64,000 nucleotides of DNA from Dermanyssus gallinae (GCA_003439945.1 QVRM01000313.1:867501-931500), one strand, 5' to 3'; numbered from the stretch's first letter, positions 11,640 through 24,146 are shown. Notes: generated by a model from the sequence alone, not told the origin. Made by a program: numbers and translations.

Positions 11640-13215
11640 TTATTTGCTTAAATATTAGAGGTAACAATTGTCTCTTTATGAACGTGTACACCGGTTATTT
11701 AAAAGTGAAAATGTCACATATCCTCCAGGTTCGGGCGTGTCCAGTCTAGCAGAATTCCGCGCACAGAGGCGGCGTTACCCCGCTGAATGTCCAGCGATAG
11801 TCTCTGGTGCAGGTACTCGATAGCTCTAGTGTCCCTTGTCGAACGGTTGAGCGCCTTGCCGACACGTTGAATGAGTTTGTGCGTCTTCGGGCCGGGTCCC
11901 CCCAGTGTCTCGAATGCCAGCGGGCGAAAATCGTGGGGGTAGGTAATACTGGCATACTTTCTGCATTTATTCGCCTCCGCCAACATAGATGCGTCACCAG
12001 CATGTTCCGCTCCGCACTGACCATTGAAGGGGCTAATGAGTCAGTAACGGTTGCATCCCATACCAACATGCGACCCATCTCAAATGACGTTAGTGTCAGT
12101 CCGTCCGGTCGTTTTCCATCATCCCTGCAGAGGCCAGGAGGCTCGAGAATGCAAGAAAAACCAGCAGACCTCAAGGCTCGGCTAAATGTCCCATTAAGAG
12201 CTGCGTGCCGGGCTCGACGACCTAAGCTTAAAGCACAAGAGAGACCATGGTGTGCCTGTGGCCCCACTTGATCGCCGCATCTACATTGGTGCGGGAAAAC
12301 GAGAGCTGTCCCTAGGCGTAGTCCCGCACTAATCCGAACAGTGTCGTCATCTAGTAGAGTGCCTAAGTGAACACTGGGGAGAGCCTGTAACCAGGCCCCG
12401 GCACTTTTTGCAGAGACCGCCCGTAGCCTGGCCTTGTCAATCGTAGTGGGGGCTTGCTCAAGTAGATGCACAAATGTCTTCTCCTGCTGGGGTCGACTAG
12501 CTTTTCTGGGAAAGGATGTCCGTGGGTATGACACCGCACAGAGACGCCAATCTCTCGACTAAGGCTGCCAAAGTGTGATCGTAGACTCCTTTGCCTGTGT
12601 CGTCCAGTAACCGTTTGGCTTTTTCCGATGCCTGGGACATAGATGAGACGATGGCAGGCCCAGCCAACCTACAGCATCAGGCATTCCCAGTCCACCTAAT
12701 GATATGTGAAGCAGAGTCTGCGAGCCTGCATTGAGTGAAAGGCGTATGTTCAGGAGCACCTCCAGTGTTTTCAAGGTCCACTCGTTAAATTCTCGAAGGT
12801 TGTCGGTCAAGTCAAAACAATTGGCCCCTCTAAGCAGGTGCGTTATCCGGGCCGCCGAAAAGCATGATCTTAGTAGGAATATTCCGCGATGAGATCCCAG
12901 CGATGGAAGACGGCTGGCGACAACTTCAAGCTTCTCTCTCCACGCGTCTAAAGCCCCAGGTAATCCCTCTTGGCAGAGGGGAACCCCGAGGAGAAACATT
13001 TGCGGAGCGTAGCATTTCACCACGTTTAGCAAGGGGTCTCTTCTGACGCTGTTAAAGGCATTCCTAAAATCTAATTTAACGAGAACGGTTGGGCCACTTC
13101 GATAATTTATAAAGGCGCGGGAGGTGTGAATTCCGATCTCCGTACCGCCAGTAGTTGCAAAGCCCAGCTGATGAGAACCAATTGTTGATAATAGGTTGAA
13201 GGGCTACAGGGGGAG
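11640..13215 (-). pseudogene. REL retroelement remnant (R-c) with internal RT deletion
   Basis: On the minus strand this begins near 13,200 with 'GSHQLGFATTGGTE' and 'KLDFRNAFNSVRRD' of the RT palm. It then jumps near 13,000 straight to 'FLLGVPL', which in the intact relative at 42-44 kb lies after the catalytic block. About 140 residues, including QQGDP and YLDD, are therefore missing. The rest is well preserved: the connection region (12,559-13,032) and, after a frameshift, a long frame at 11,746-12,534. That frame has 'GLRLGTAL', CRCG...HGLSC, RPDG and VWDATVTDSL. A final shift leads to 'QRLSLDIQRGNAASV' at 11,714-11,800. AATAAAA near the left end marks the 3' UTR. Confidence 0.85.
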
Positions 13216-13226
13216 ACCCCCACCGG

Positions 13227-13270
<44 letters not shown>
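13227..13270. repeat. (AAT)n junction between tandem units
   Basis: A 44-bp AAT tract. The corresponding tracts at the outer edges are 65 bp (8,225-8,289) and 84 bp (18,208-18,291). Confidence 0.97.
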
Positions 13271-13568
13271 CAAAAGAAAGACGTTACATCATAAAACTGT
13301 TGACAACGCTATACCAGCGAATCCGACGTAACAAAGCAAAATACTAACTTTAAGATGTACCTCACAGAAGATACGTATACAACAACGCACAGGAAAAAAG
13401 CAATAAAGACCACCGCGTAGGCCTCGCAGCGCGCAAGCTGTCTAAAGACGACATACAACCCACGTTATCGCCCCAGTCGACCACAATACAGAGGAGGAAC
13501 TTAAGCGCAAGCATCCTCCGCTTGACAGTATAAGCAGTGAGAAATCAGAAAGAGATCACGAAAGCTTT

Positions 13569-14181
13569 CGTCTGTGCATTGGTTTGAGGTTGGGGACAAG
13601 GCTAACCGAGGAACACCGGTGTCTGTGTGGAACACAGGTAGACATCTGGGGGACTCACGGGTTGTCCTGCAGTAGAAGCGAAGGACGCCAAAGCCGTCAT
13701 AGCGAGATTAATGAGATTACAGCCAGGGCTTTCAGATCCGCTCTAATACCGTGCATCCGAGAGCCCGCCGGCCTCCTGAGAAGCGATGGAAAGAGACCAG
13801 ACGGTCTCACCCTTATCCCCTTTGAAAGGGGAAAGGCGCTTGTTTGGGATGCGACTATCACCGACACGCTCGCCCCGTCGAACCTGGAGGCCAGTGCATC
13901 TTCCGCTGGCTCCGCAGCACGCAAGGCTAAAGACCAACAAATATGCCCAGCTCGCCAACGAGTTCATTTTCGTGCCGCTAGTATTCGAGACACTGGGGGG
14001 GCCCGGCCCTGAGGCATGGTCGCTTTTACAGAAGATTGGCAAACAAATTGAACTGGCGACAGGGAAAAAAAGAGCACTTGAGTTTCTACTTCAGCGACTA
14101 TCGCTGGCAGTTCAACGCGGCAATGCGGCAGCAATAATAGGCACAATGAGGGGCTGCCTCGAGGATAAGCTCGACTGGTAG
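13569..14181 (+). pseudogene. REL remnant R-a, unit 2 copy
   Basis: Same zinc motif, RPDG/VWDAT nuclease signature and frameshift as the copy at 8,588-9,200. Confidence 0.8.
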
Positions 14182-14282
14182 TGCTCCCCACAAGCCCTAG
14201 TGTTGATAGTTAATTACATCTCGCTGTAACACTAAAATGTCATTTTAATAAATAGAAATACCTATATAGCAGTGAGAATATA

Positions 14283-16526
14283 TAAGCAATGAATAAGCCT
14301 ACAATGGAAGAACACAGACCTTCTAGTATTGGAAGCAGTGGGATCTTTCACGCTGGCTTTAGGAGCAGGGCTGAATGGCTTACGTCCACACCTAAATGTG
14401 CTAGACCAAACAATTCCATCTTTAACAATACTGTTCGAGGAGCTCAGGGTTCTTATGGAGAACGCAATTAATGGTACACTACCACCGTTCTGTCTCTCGA
14501 TCTTCTACGGAGCAAACCTTACTGCTCTACGGAAGAAAACGGGCTCTATACGCCTCGTTGCATGCGGACTGACCTTAAGGAGACTGGCGACAAAGATAGC
14601 TTTGGCCACAAATAACAGAGCAATACTCGCAGCGATAAAACCGCACCAGGTCGGTGTAACAGTTAAGGGCGAAGCGGAAGCGGCAGTTCATGCCGCGCGA
14701 GGTTACGTTGAAATAGAAGGACCTGCGCGCGTAATGATAAAGCTAGACTTTTGCAATGCATTCAATACAATCCGAAGAGATTTACTTCTGCGGAAAGTAG
14801 AACAGCATGTTCCGGACCTACTGCCACTGGTCCGGCAAAGCTAAAAAGAACCCTATCCTGGGATACGATGACGCCTATCGCTTCAGAAAATTTAGTTCAA
14901 CAGGGAGACCCGTGAGGACCCGCGCTCTTTAGCCTTGGTATATCAGGCATAGTTGCCCAAATGCATAGCCCGTTCAAAGTTTGGTACCTAGACGACGGAA
15001 CACTCGGAAGACCGGCAGATATCGCAGCATCGGACATACGCCAAATTAAGGAATTTCAGCAACAAGGAAGCCTATCTCTTAATACGGAGAAATGCGAAGT
15101 AACGGCTTTCGGTGGATCCCGGGAAGACAGAACACGCGCAATAACCACGATATTAGAGATTCCAGACAAAGCTGATATGGATCTTCGAGGGGTCCATTAC
15201 GCAGGCGAACGATCCCCCAAGTGCTAAACGACTAAACAGCCTTTATCGAGGGCTTATCACCTTTGCTCAAGGGAATGCATCCATAACTGGCAATGTGCCT
15301 GTGGAGATACAACCCGAGAGCGCCCCGCTTCAACTACATACTTCGTAGTGCACCGACAGGCTTCTGCCCAGATGAACTTGAGGCATATGATACTTCCACC
15401 AGCGAAATTATGAGCGAGTTGCTGAACATCAAGCTTAACGACAAGATATGGAAGAGGGCAAGTTTACCTATCAAAGAGGGTGGACCTGGTTTAAGGAGTA
15501 CAATAGATCTGGCTCTAGTATGTTAACCTGTTTCGTTGAATTTGTTTGGATCTCTATTAGAATCGTTAGTAAGCCACGACGTGCAACAGCTAATTCACAA
15601 ATATAACATGGAAGCTGAATGTAAAATTAAGAGAAAATTGGACCCCAGCCCTTTGGAAGAACATCAATATCAGTGCAAACTGGACGGATATAGTAGCAGA
15701 AAACTAGTAAGAGATATCCAAGACTCTTTGTGTACGCGTCGTGAACAGGCGGTTTTTCGAGCCGCCCAAGATATTTTTAGTCGAGGCTGGCTTAAAGGCC
15801 TGCCATCTCCACATTTAGGCACAATGCGGGACCCAACCACTTTCCGCATGGCTGCCGCTATTAGGACAGGAGCTCCAATTTGCGAACATTTTCCTTGTGC
15901 AGCATGCGGAAATGAGGTTGATGCCTACGGTCTACACCCACTAAGCTGTCCAAGAAGCTCTAGAAGGATTTCACGGCACGTGGAGTTAAATGAAATCATC
16001 AAGAGGGCCCTTAGGAAGGCAAGGTTGCCAGCAAAGCTAGAACCACGGGGGCTCGGACGCGACAACGACAAGAACCTGACGGCGTGACCATACCATTATG
16101 GTCTCACGGCAAGTGCTTGGCCTTTTTTTTGTTGTTCTGGGAGGTTTCGGGAATGCATGATGCACATGCGCCACTAGCAGCCTGCGGGACTAGTGTGAGA
16201 CTCGCAAACCTACTAAACCCGGATTCCTCCCCACCCCCCAGGCTCGGTATTACTTTGGCATTACATCGAAGCCGTGCTTGGCCTGAGATGCTACAGTGCA
16301 CCGTAGCTCCCTCGTATCTCAGTCATAGCTCTGTTAGCACAGGATGAGTTGCAGAGCATGCCGAACAGGAAGAAAGACGCAAATACGCAGACCTCGAAAA
16401 TAGTCTGCACTTTGTACCAGTATCAGCAGTGGGGGACCAGTGCGAGGGAGAATATTTGAGACAGCTTCTGTCTCTCGCGGTGTGTAGAGGCAATGCTGCT
16501 TCTATAATCGGCGCCATTGGATGAGC
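14283..16526 (+). pseudogene. REL remnant R-b, unit 2 copy
   Basis: Same YLDD-containing but interrupted RT and damaged nuclease as at 9,302-11,545. Confidence 0.8.
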
Positions 16527-16620
16527 AGGTAAATAGTACTTGCTTGAATCGACGCGACACGTTCAAACCTCACAACTGTACTCTGATAACACAATAATAA
16601 TAATAATAATTTAAGCACTT

Positions 16621-18196
16621 TTATTTGCTTAAATATTAGAGGTAACAATTGTCTCTTTATGAACGTGTACACCGGTTATTTAAAAGTGAAAATGTCACAT
16701 ATCCTCCAGGTTCGGGCGTGTCCAGTCTAGCAGAATTCCGCGCACAGAGGCGGCGTTACCCCGCTGAATGTCCAGCGATAGTCTCTGGTGCAGGTACTCG
16801 ATAGCTCTAGTGTCCCTTGTCGAACGGTTGAGCGCCTTGCCGACACGTTGAATGAGTTTGTGCGTCTTCGGGCCGGGTCCCCCCAGTGTCTCGAATGCCA
16901 GCGGGCGAAAATCGTGGGGGTAGGTAATACTGGCATACTTTCTGCATTTATTCGCCTCCGCCAACATAGATGCGTCACCAGCATGTTCCGCTCCGCACTG
17001 ACCATTGAAGGGGCTAATGAGTCAGTAACGGTTGCATCCCATACCAACATGCGACCCATCTCAAATGACGTTAGTGTCAGTCCGTCCGGTCGTTTTCCAT
17101 CATCCCTGCAGAGGCCAGGAGGCTCGAGAATGCAAGAAAAACCAGCAGACCTCAAGGCTCGGCTAAATGTCCCATTAAGAGCTGCGTGCCGGGCTCGACG
17201 ACCTAAGCTTAAAGCACAAGAGAGACCATGGTGTGCCTGTGGCCCCACTTGATCGCCGCATCTACATTGGTGCGGGAAAACGAGAGCTGTCCCTAGGCGT
17301 AGTCCCGCACTAATCCGAACAGTGTCGTCATCTAGTAGAGTGCCTAAGTGAACACTGGGGAGAGCCTGTAACCAGGCCCCGGCACTTTTTGCAGAGACCG
17401 CCCGTAGCCTGGCCTTGTCAATCGTAGTGGGGGCTTGCTCAAGTAGATGCACAAATGTCTTCTCCTGCTGGGGTCGACTAGCTTTTCTGGGAAAGGATGT
17501 CCGTGGGTATGACACCGCACAGAGACGCCAATCTCTCGACTAAGGCTGCCAAAGTGTGATCGTAGACTCCTTTGCCTGTGTCGTCCAGTAACCGTTTGGC
17601 TTTTTCCGATGCCTGGGACATAGATGAGACGATGGCAGGCCCAGCCAACCTACAGCATCAGGCATTCCCAGTCCACCTAATGATATGTGAAGCAGAGTCT
17701 GCGAGCCTGCATTGAGTGAAAGGCGTATGTTCAGGAGCACCTCCAGTGTTTTCAAGGTCCACTCGTTAAATTCTCGAAGGTTGTCGGTCAAGTCAAAACA
17801 ATTGGCCCCTCTAAGCAGGTGCGTTATCCGGGCCGCCGAAAAGCATGATCTTAGTAGGAATATTCCGCGATGAGATCCCAGCGATGGAAGACGGCTGGCG
17901 ACAACTTCAAGCTTCTCTCTCCACGCGTCTAAAGCCCCAGGTAATCCCTCTTGGCAGAGGGGAACCCCGAGGAGAAACATTTGCGGAGCGTAGCATTTCA
18001 CCACGTTTAGCAAGGGGTCTCTTCTGACGCTGTTAAAGGCATTCCTAAAATCTAATTTAACGAGAACGGTTGGGCCACTTCGATAATTTATAAAGGCGCG
18101 GGAGGTGTGAATTCCGATCTCCGTACCGCCAGTAGTTGCAAAGCCCAGCTGATGAGAACCAATTGTTGATAATAGGTTGAAGGGCTACAGGGGGAG
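16621..18196 (-). pseudogene. REL remnant R-c, unit 2 copy
   Basis: Same internally deleted RT and preserved nuclease as at 11,640-13,215. Sharing the deletion shows that the duplication is later than the decay. Confidence 0.8.
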
Positions 18197-18207
18197 ACCC
18201 CCACCGG

Positions 18208-18291
<84 letters not shown>
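18208..18291. repeat. (AAT)n microsatellite, right edge of the REL nest
   Basis: An 84-bp AAT tract followed directly by the start of repeat G ('ccagaacggctccgt'). Confidence 0.97.
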
Positions 18292-18294
<3 letters not shown>

Positions 18295-18297
18295 TGA

Positions 18298-19731
18298 ACC
18301 AGAACGGCTCCGTCATCGTAAGGTCCCTCAATTGTAAGCATTAGCGTACGGGCTGGGAAGCATAGAAATAGCCTTGAGAAGGTTGGTGGAAAACAATAAG
18401 GAATATGATAGACAGATAGTTTTAGGACACAGATTAGAGAGAAGTTAATACAATTCAAATTTCAGAAAAACAATGAAACAATCCCGACGCGGTGGGCTCT
18501 GCAGTCCAGTAGACTGTACAACGTGGAAAAGTGCTCAGCAAGAAGATTAGCTCCAGCAGGGCCTGTAACGGCCCCAACAAGACCTAGTGTACGTTGTCGG
18601 TAGGAATTCAGTTCCCCTCAACAGCCTGTTGACATAACTAAAAAAGATGTTGAGAATATTTATCTCCTTTACTTGGAGGCAAAACGTGCAGTGATTACCT
18701 TATTCATCATGTTCGTAGCAAAGACCGTGTAGCAGAATATACACATGAACATGTATAAATAGGCATTAAACAATTTTCCCCCACTTTTTTTTGAATCACT
18801 AACAATGGTGGATAGCCGACCTTGATTGTGAGTAAAAATATTTGCATAAAACAGTAGCAAACACGACTAAACATTGACAGCACATTGATTAAAAAAAAAT
18901 GATTACATATATACCTTTTGATCGCTTAGGAATACTACGGCTAATAGCGTCAATGCTCACAACCGTCAGCTATCCAATCAACGACTGTGGATCCCAATTT
19001 GTCTTGTCTTCTAAACGTAAAACCATGCTTATGCAAATTAAACTCTTCTTTTTCTATGTCATTCTGTTTCTTTCTATTCGTGCGTTGTCATGGCGGTTGC
19101 TCTCCTGGAATGCTTAGCTTAATATCTCTATGTCAGTTTCGGTCATTATCGCCGCCGTCGAACAGTGCATCCATGATTCGAGGCGGTTTGCGGTGGAATT
19201 GAAAGTCACCTAAACGAGTATTCGTTAAGCCTCTAATGCAGCGCTAGCCAATGACTCAATATAAGCCGGCTATTCCGCCAGCCCACATGGAACGATTACA
19301 AGCCGAGGTACAACATTTGGAGTAGTTCAGCTTAGACAGATCTTATCTACACATCGTTGACGGTGTCGCGTAGCTGAGAGCTGAGAAGAAGAGTATCAAC
19401 AAGTGTCGACGGAACACGCAGTGGATGCAGAGTTGAGCTGGATCTTTGCGCCAGTTTTCCACCTTTAATGATTTGATTCCAGTTTTCATCTCATGAGAGA
19501 TGCAAAAGCAACAACACCGTTCTGTTGTGAAGACGGCCGCAATTGCTGTAACAACAGCGGCCTAAAGCGCCAACGTTCTGTAGTCTTTAGTGACCGCTAA
19601 TTAAAACTTCCTAACGTAGAAAACGTATGAGCTGGAAAAAAATTATATTTATTAATACCAAGTAATTTTGCAAATCTCATTTGAAAAAGAGAGTAGATAC
19701 GATCTTGCACATACACCTATTTATATTCCTG

Positions 19732-19768
<37 letters not shown>

Positions 19769-20231
19769 GGTATCAGCATTCATGACCGTAGATTAGTAGT
19801 ACTTCTTTATGTGTAGAATTGTACGTAGTGTCGTATGATATATTACGGTGGGCGAGCAGCGGTAAGGAGCTTGAACAAGTGTGATTTTGCCCTGCGTATG
19901 ACCGTTTTTAACGATTTAAAAAAATGGTGTTGATTGAACATTAATATTTGTTGTCGTCAGCGAGATGCTAAAATGTGCCCAGGCGATTGCACAAAGTCGA
20001 TATCATTTCTGTGGAAGGCATGATGTATTAAAATGCCTTTTTAAGGTCTATGTGTAACTAATCCAATGAGGGCTTTCTGTCGGGTCAGACAGAGATAAGG
20101 GACTTGTCTCGGCTACAATTTAGTATCGGCGAATTTAGAGCGTATGTCAGTCGCGATTAGTAAAAAACATATTTCAAGAATGTACTAACAACATCGGAGA
20201 TACAAAGAAAAACCGCAGTTGAAAAATATTG

Positions 20232-20268
<37 letters not shown>

Positions 20269-20605
20269 TATAGCCTCCGACCATTCGGAGGGGACGACAA
20301 ACTTTGTGGGTATACAAATAACACATATGCATACTAGCATATATTACATCAAAACTGATCTAAGTGCTAAACATGTGTAATTTTATTCGCGAAAATGTAC
20401 TACGCAAAAAGGTTACGCTTTTTTATTCTCTTATTTATTTTAGATTTGATGAAAACTGTTTCGACTGAAACAGACCCGACTCTAAGACTGAGCAAGGTTG
20501 CAAGGATCTCTAAAGCGTCATTCTCTCTGATTTAAGTGTTCCACAAATGCTTGCATCTAGTGCATCAATAAGGCGAATCACAGATTTTAAAGTGCCTTTT
20601 GTCAC
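18298..20605. repeat. Repeat G, copy 1 (non-coding)
   Basis: This matches 24,147-26,625 in the same orientation over most of its length. Shared anchors are 'ccagaacggctccgt', 'tcctttacttgg', 'ccttttgatcgctta', 'gagggctttctgtcgg' and 'ttccac.aatgc'. Differences are scattered substitutions plus indels. One is about 210 bp present only here near 19,420-19,640, and another is a non-matching stretch at 18,480-18,650. It contains (TA)n at 19,735-19,765 and 20,232-20,265. I see no coding frame conserved between the copies. Confidence 0.85.
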
Positions 20606-21284
20606 AAAAAAAGTCCAACAGCTAAGTTGTAGTGCATCAGCTTCGGTCTACCTAGGGTTCCATTCCCAAAGATATTCCCAAGGACTCCTATATCAGTAAT
20701 AAAAACGTCTACTGAATATGTTTAATCTTAGCCAAAATAATGTTTGATGAACTACGGTATGACTCAAGCAACGACGTGCTGATACAAAACGCATAGCGTT
20801 ATTTTACGTGTGGTGATGGTGAAGATTATGATGATGTTGTATTATTTGCATTATTTGGAAGTAATCGCAGCATGGACGCAGTCTTGACTTGTTGTGCATA
20901 CGATTGTGGTTATACGTATATATTTACTAGCGTCTTGTGTAACGTTATATATATATGAGTTTTATTTACCATCCCTAATGGACTATCTTTTGAATCAGAG
21001 ATTACTGTGTTTGTATATATTTGCATTTATTTTATTTATAATCGCTACGTGTAGTATGTGCAGTGTGTGAACGTAAGCGCCACCTGGCGCAGTTCCATTG
21101 ATGAACCCCACATTGTGAATTTAACTGACTCGGATCTATTCCGTATCGCGCATTTTGGGCGCTTCAGTTGCTATTCGCTCTCTAACTCTTCTGCTACCCT
21201 TATTTCCTCTACCACCTCTACGACAATCCCCTACGAGTTCTTCGATTACAACAACGTACGTACGATCATCATACAGTACATGAT
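20606..21284. other. Unassigned AT-rich intergenic stretch
   Basis: No recognisable gene or repeat. A plus-strand frame of 98 codons at 21,058-21,354 ends in tyrosines encoded by the ATT tract and is not convincing. Confidence 0.4.
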
Positions 21285-21310
21285 GTTGTATTATTATTAT
21301 TATTATTATT
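21285..21310. repeat. (ATT)n tract at the 3' end of a REL copy
   Basis: A short ATT tract that on the minus strand directly follows the 3' UTR of the REL remnant at 21,311-22,430. Confidence 0.85.
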
Positions 21311-22430
21311 GCTTATTCAATTTTTCGGTGTTTCCCTACAATTGTGAGACCTAAACGTGTACCCGACTAGGCTCACCCCCACCCCTCAATCAATAGAGCC
21401 AATGCCAGCGGCGGCGTTTCTCCTACACACTGAGAGCGAGAGTTGCTGACGCAGAAACTCACCCTCGCCCTGGTCACCCATGTTAGCACTAATTTGGATG
21501 CCTAGATCTTTAAGGAAGATACTTGTGTTTTTGCTGATAGGGTCCATCGTTTCTATGGTGACGGGTACGAATTAATATCTTTTCTCCAGGTCAGAGTATT
21601 TGCGTTTTTTTTGCGATCTCAGCATGTTCAGCAACCCACCCTGACCGGGTAGCGCTGTGCACCAAGTATGACGGAGCCACTGTACATGATACCGTGGCAT
21701 CCCATACCAGGCATTTGCCCTTAGACCATGGCGGAATGGTGACGCCGTCGGGTCTTTTGTCGTCTTCGAAGCCCAGCCTGGGCTCTAGGGTGCTTGGTAT
21801 GCCGGCTCTACGAAGAGCCTTATTTAGGACTACGTTGATTTTCGCGGCTCTTAGAGCAGCTTAAAGGGTGCAGTTCGTTCTTATCCACTGTTTTTCCACA
21901 TGCCCTGCACTCGTATGGCTCACATATGGAAGCTCCTATTCGTAGGACGGCCACCATGCGAAAGGAGGTGTTTTCCAGCATGGTGCCCAGCTGCGGTGAA
22001 GGAAGCCACTGCTGAAGGTCTCACGGGCGGCTATAAATACCGCTCTCTCTGTCGGAGATTGAATGTCATCTAAGGTCTTGCGAGCGGTCGTTTGACACTT
22101 GTAGCCGTCAAGTATATCTGCGTAGGGTGTTGTTCCCAGGGGCCGGGGCCTATCAATTGTTTAGCTGCTAGCTCAGCTTTGTCTCTCGTTGCGCGGAGAA
22201 AAGAACGAACGTGCGGTTCTAAGAACGTCTCTGCAAGCTCTGAGAACTCTATGAGAGAAGCAGCGTAGCACAATAAAGCAAGCTCTGCTACGGACCTTAG
22301 TCCCAACCCCTCCTTCGCTGAGAGGAAGTATGGCTCGTTTCCAGGATCTGTCAGTAAGGGCTACATTTAGAACTTCACTTAGTGTCTCCTTTGCCACCCC
22401 GTCAAATGCTTGCAAATTATCACAGTTTTG
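21311..22430 (-). pseudogene. REL retroelement remnant, C-terminal half (R-d)
   Basis: Reading from right to left on the minus strand there is a connection region ('LQAFDGVAKETLSEVLNVAL', 'LPLSEGGVG'), then cysteine-motif remnants. Near 21,660-21,800 is a clear nuclease signature: 'KRPDGVTIPPW' followed by 'CLVWDATVSCT'. The terminal block 'GEFLRQQLSLSVCRRNAA' is near 21,400-21,470. It is closest to R-b, with which it shares the wording of the last 30 residues. Multiple stops and frameshifts are present. Confidence 0.75.
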
Positions 22431-22605
22431 GTTAATTCCTTTCCTCTGATTTGAAGTACGTCATTCCTGGCCAGACGGCCGCCCCTTCGGAATTTCATGG
22501 CTACTGTCTTTTCCCAATTAACCTTTTAGCCCATTTCATCCATAAATGTAACTAGCCGATCCATTGATTTACTCTAATTATTGCTACTACGACCAATTTC
22601 ATAGT
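22431..22605 (-). pseudogene. Family A RT fragment fused to the REL remnant
   Basis: The minus strand encodes 'FMDEMG.KVNWEKTVAMKFRRGGRLARND', matching residues near 455-485 of the family A frame at 4458-6605 (MDEMG...NWQKT...KFRRGGRLAKND). It directly abuts the REL remnant on its left, in the same orientation. Confidence 0.7.
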
Positions 22606-23544
22606 TCTAGTTGTACTAAATAAAAAAAAGTCCACTGCCGCGCACTACTACTATTAGTGCTTAACTGGGCACTGGAGAAGAGTGCGTTTTTCTGTACTGC
22701 TACTTTTGACCAGAACACTACTTGTCATCTTGCAGTCTTGTCAGGATTGGGCAAAAATTGGACGTCAATGTTAGTCTCCGGCATAAAAGATGCACCCTTT
22801 CTGTCCGTGTGTGTACTGACAATAAAAACTGCATAATAGTCGCTGTATATTCTCACCACGCAGCAAGAAACCGGTCAAGTAAAACCAGCGGCTTGTACGG
22901 ATTGTCGCCTATAACGGAATCGATATGTATTTAGCTAGGAACAATGCACAGAGCATGTGTGCATGTACTCGTATATTAATCATACACCTTTCCCTTTTTT
23001 CCGGCATACAGGCGTGCTCAACAAAGTTCCATTGCATATAGGAATGAATGTGAATGCGTGCTGGCAAACCGGCGGAGCGGCGACACATCGTCACGCGTGT
23101 GCTAACAATAAAAGCGTACACTTTACGTGCACACGTAATAGGTACACAGGTGCGAGGCGAACAGCAGCATAGAGGACCGCATTTGCCGTTATTGTAACAG
23201 CTGTTTCTTCGACACCGACCCAGCCGTCCGAGGGGGAGCGCCCCTCACCGGCGGTAATCTCCGGCCACCGGTAGCTTTGAGCGAGTAAGCGAGAGAAGAA
23301 GTGTTGTCGACGGTCTTCACTTCCTCCCTCCCTCCCTCACTTTGGGGTGACTGTTTTGGCTAGATGCACCCAGCCTGACCGGAAAGATGAACTACCGCGA
23401 CGACGACGACGACGACAATGGCTGCGAAAACGACCCCACTGCCGGCGCCATCCTGTCCCAACCTCTGAGCACGCTCCCATATGGCGCATCGACTCTCCTC
23501 TTTCCAGACGTACTGAGTGTGTACACATAAACGTGCATACAAAA

Positions 23545-23584
<40 letters not shown>

Positions 23585-23669
23585 TATCATCAACATATTT
23601 ATTTCACTCATATGGAGTATGCATATAACATAAACAATTATACAGATTATAGAATTATACAGTCAGCTG

Positions 23670-23715
<46 letters not shown>

Positions 23716-24057
23716 ATTATTATTAAACGCCCTTACTATAGAGTGTGCTGTGCAATGATTTTGATGCAGTATAGCAATAAGCAATGCAAATTGCTATGTG
23801 AGCGGCAAACGGCATTATATTGATATTAAATATGTTGTACTTGTTAAGCGTTGACGAGGCTGCAGCGATTTCAGTTTTAATGGGCTGGGACGAGGCTGAG
23901 TTTGCTGATTAGAATAAAGAAATATCACATACATAAGCCACCAGTATCGAGTTAAGAGTCGGTAAAATGACATTATTATTGGTAATTGAAGTCAAGTGCG
24001 TCGCGTTTAAGTACAACGTAAGCGGAGACAACCATGCACGTTTTGGCACATTACCGG
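22606..24057. other. Intergenic stretch with GC-rich patch and microsatellites
   Basis: It contains a CpG-containing patch at about 23,210-23,530, A/TA tracts at 23,541-23,588 and (TA)n at 23,671-23,710. A possible short coding start lies in the GC-rich patch (next entry). The rest is unassigned. Confidence 0.5.
23387..23530 (+). CDS. Possible short ORF or first exon, unrecognised
   Basis: An ATG in the context aaagATGa opens 47 codons: a run of seven aspartates, then a mixed stretch with 'GAILSQPLSTLPYGASTLLFPD'. Composition here is GC-rich against AT-rich flanks, and a GT that could act as a splice donor follows 'ccagac'. I do not recognise the protein. The (GAC)n repeat by itself could create such a frame by chance. 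Confidence 0.2.
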   Translation: MNYRDDDDDDNGCENDPTAGAILSQPLSTLPYGASTLLFPDVLSVYT

Positions 24058-24143
24058 GCTGTTTTGTCGAAGCAGATTGCAGGACACACTTGATTTAGTC
24101 GAGCAGACCGTAAAGTAAAAGCAATATTAATAATAATAATAAT
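24058..24143. repeat. Repeat F copy 2 with (AAT)n: apparent empty site of the REL nest
   Basis: Sequence similar to 7,513-7,574 ('ggacacacttgattta', 'gagcagaccgtaaagtaa') is followed by a short (AAT)n and then directly by repeat G. No retroelement lies between. Confidence 0.7.
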
Positions 24144-24146
24144 CAT

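Larger units (their letters stand above)
8290..13270. repeat. Tandem unit 1 (4,981 bp)
   Basis: The unit holds three REL retroelement remnants and ends in a 44-bp (AAT)n tract. It is followed directly by unit 2. Every recognisable feature recurs exactly 4,981 bp later, including homopolymer runs. Confidence 0.95.
13271..18251. repeat. Tandem unit 2 (4,981 bp), apparently identical to unit 1
   Basis: It is offset from unit 1 by exactly 4,981 bases. Aligned lines checked by eye show no difference, and all broken reading frames recur at the same offset with identical translations. Confidence 0.95.

Noticed and set aside
11807..12271. Plus-strand 154-codon frame antisense to R-c
   Set aside because: It is the shadow of the REL nuclease coding strand, with no independent motif.
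8290..18251. CRISPR-like or satellite array
   Set aside because: There are only two long units made of retroelement remnants, with no short regular repeats and spacers.
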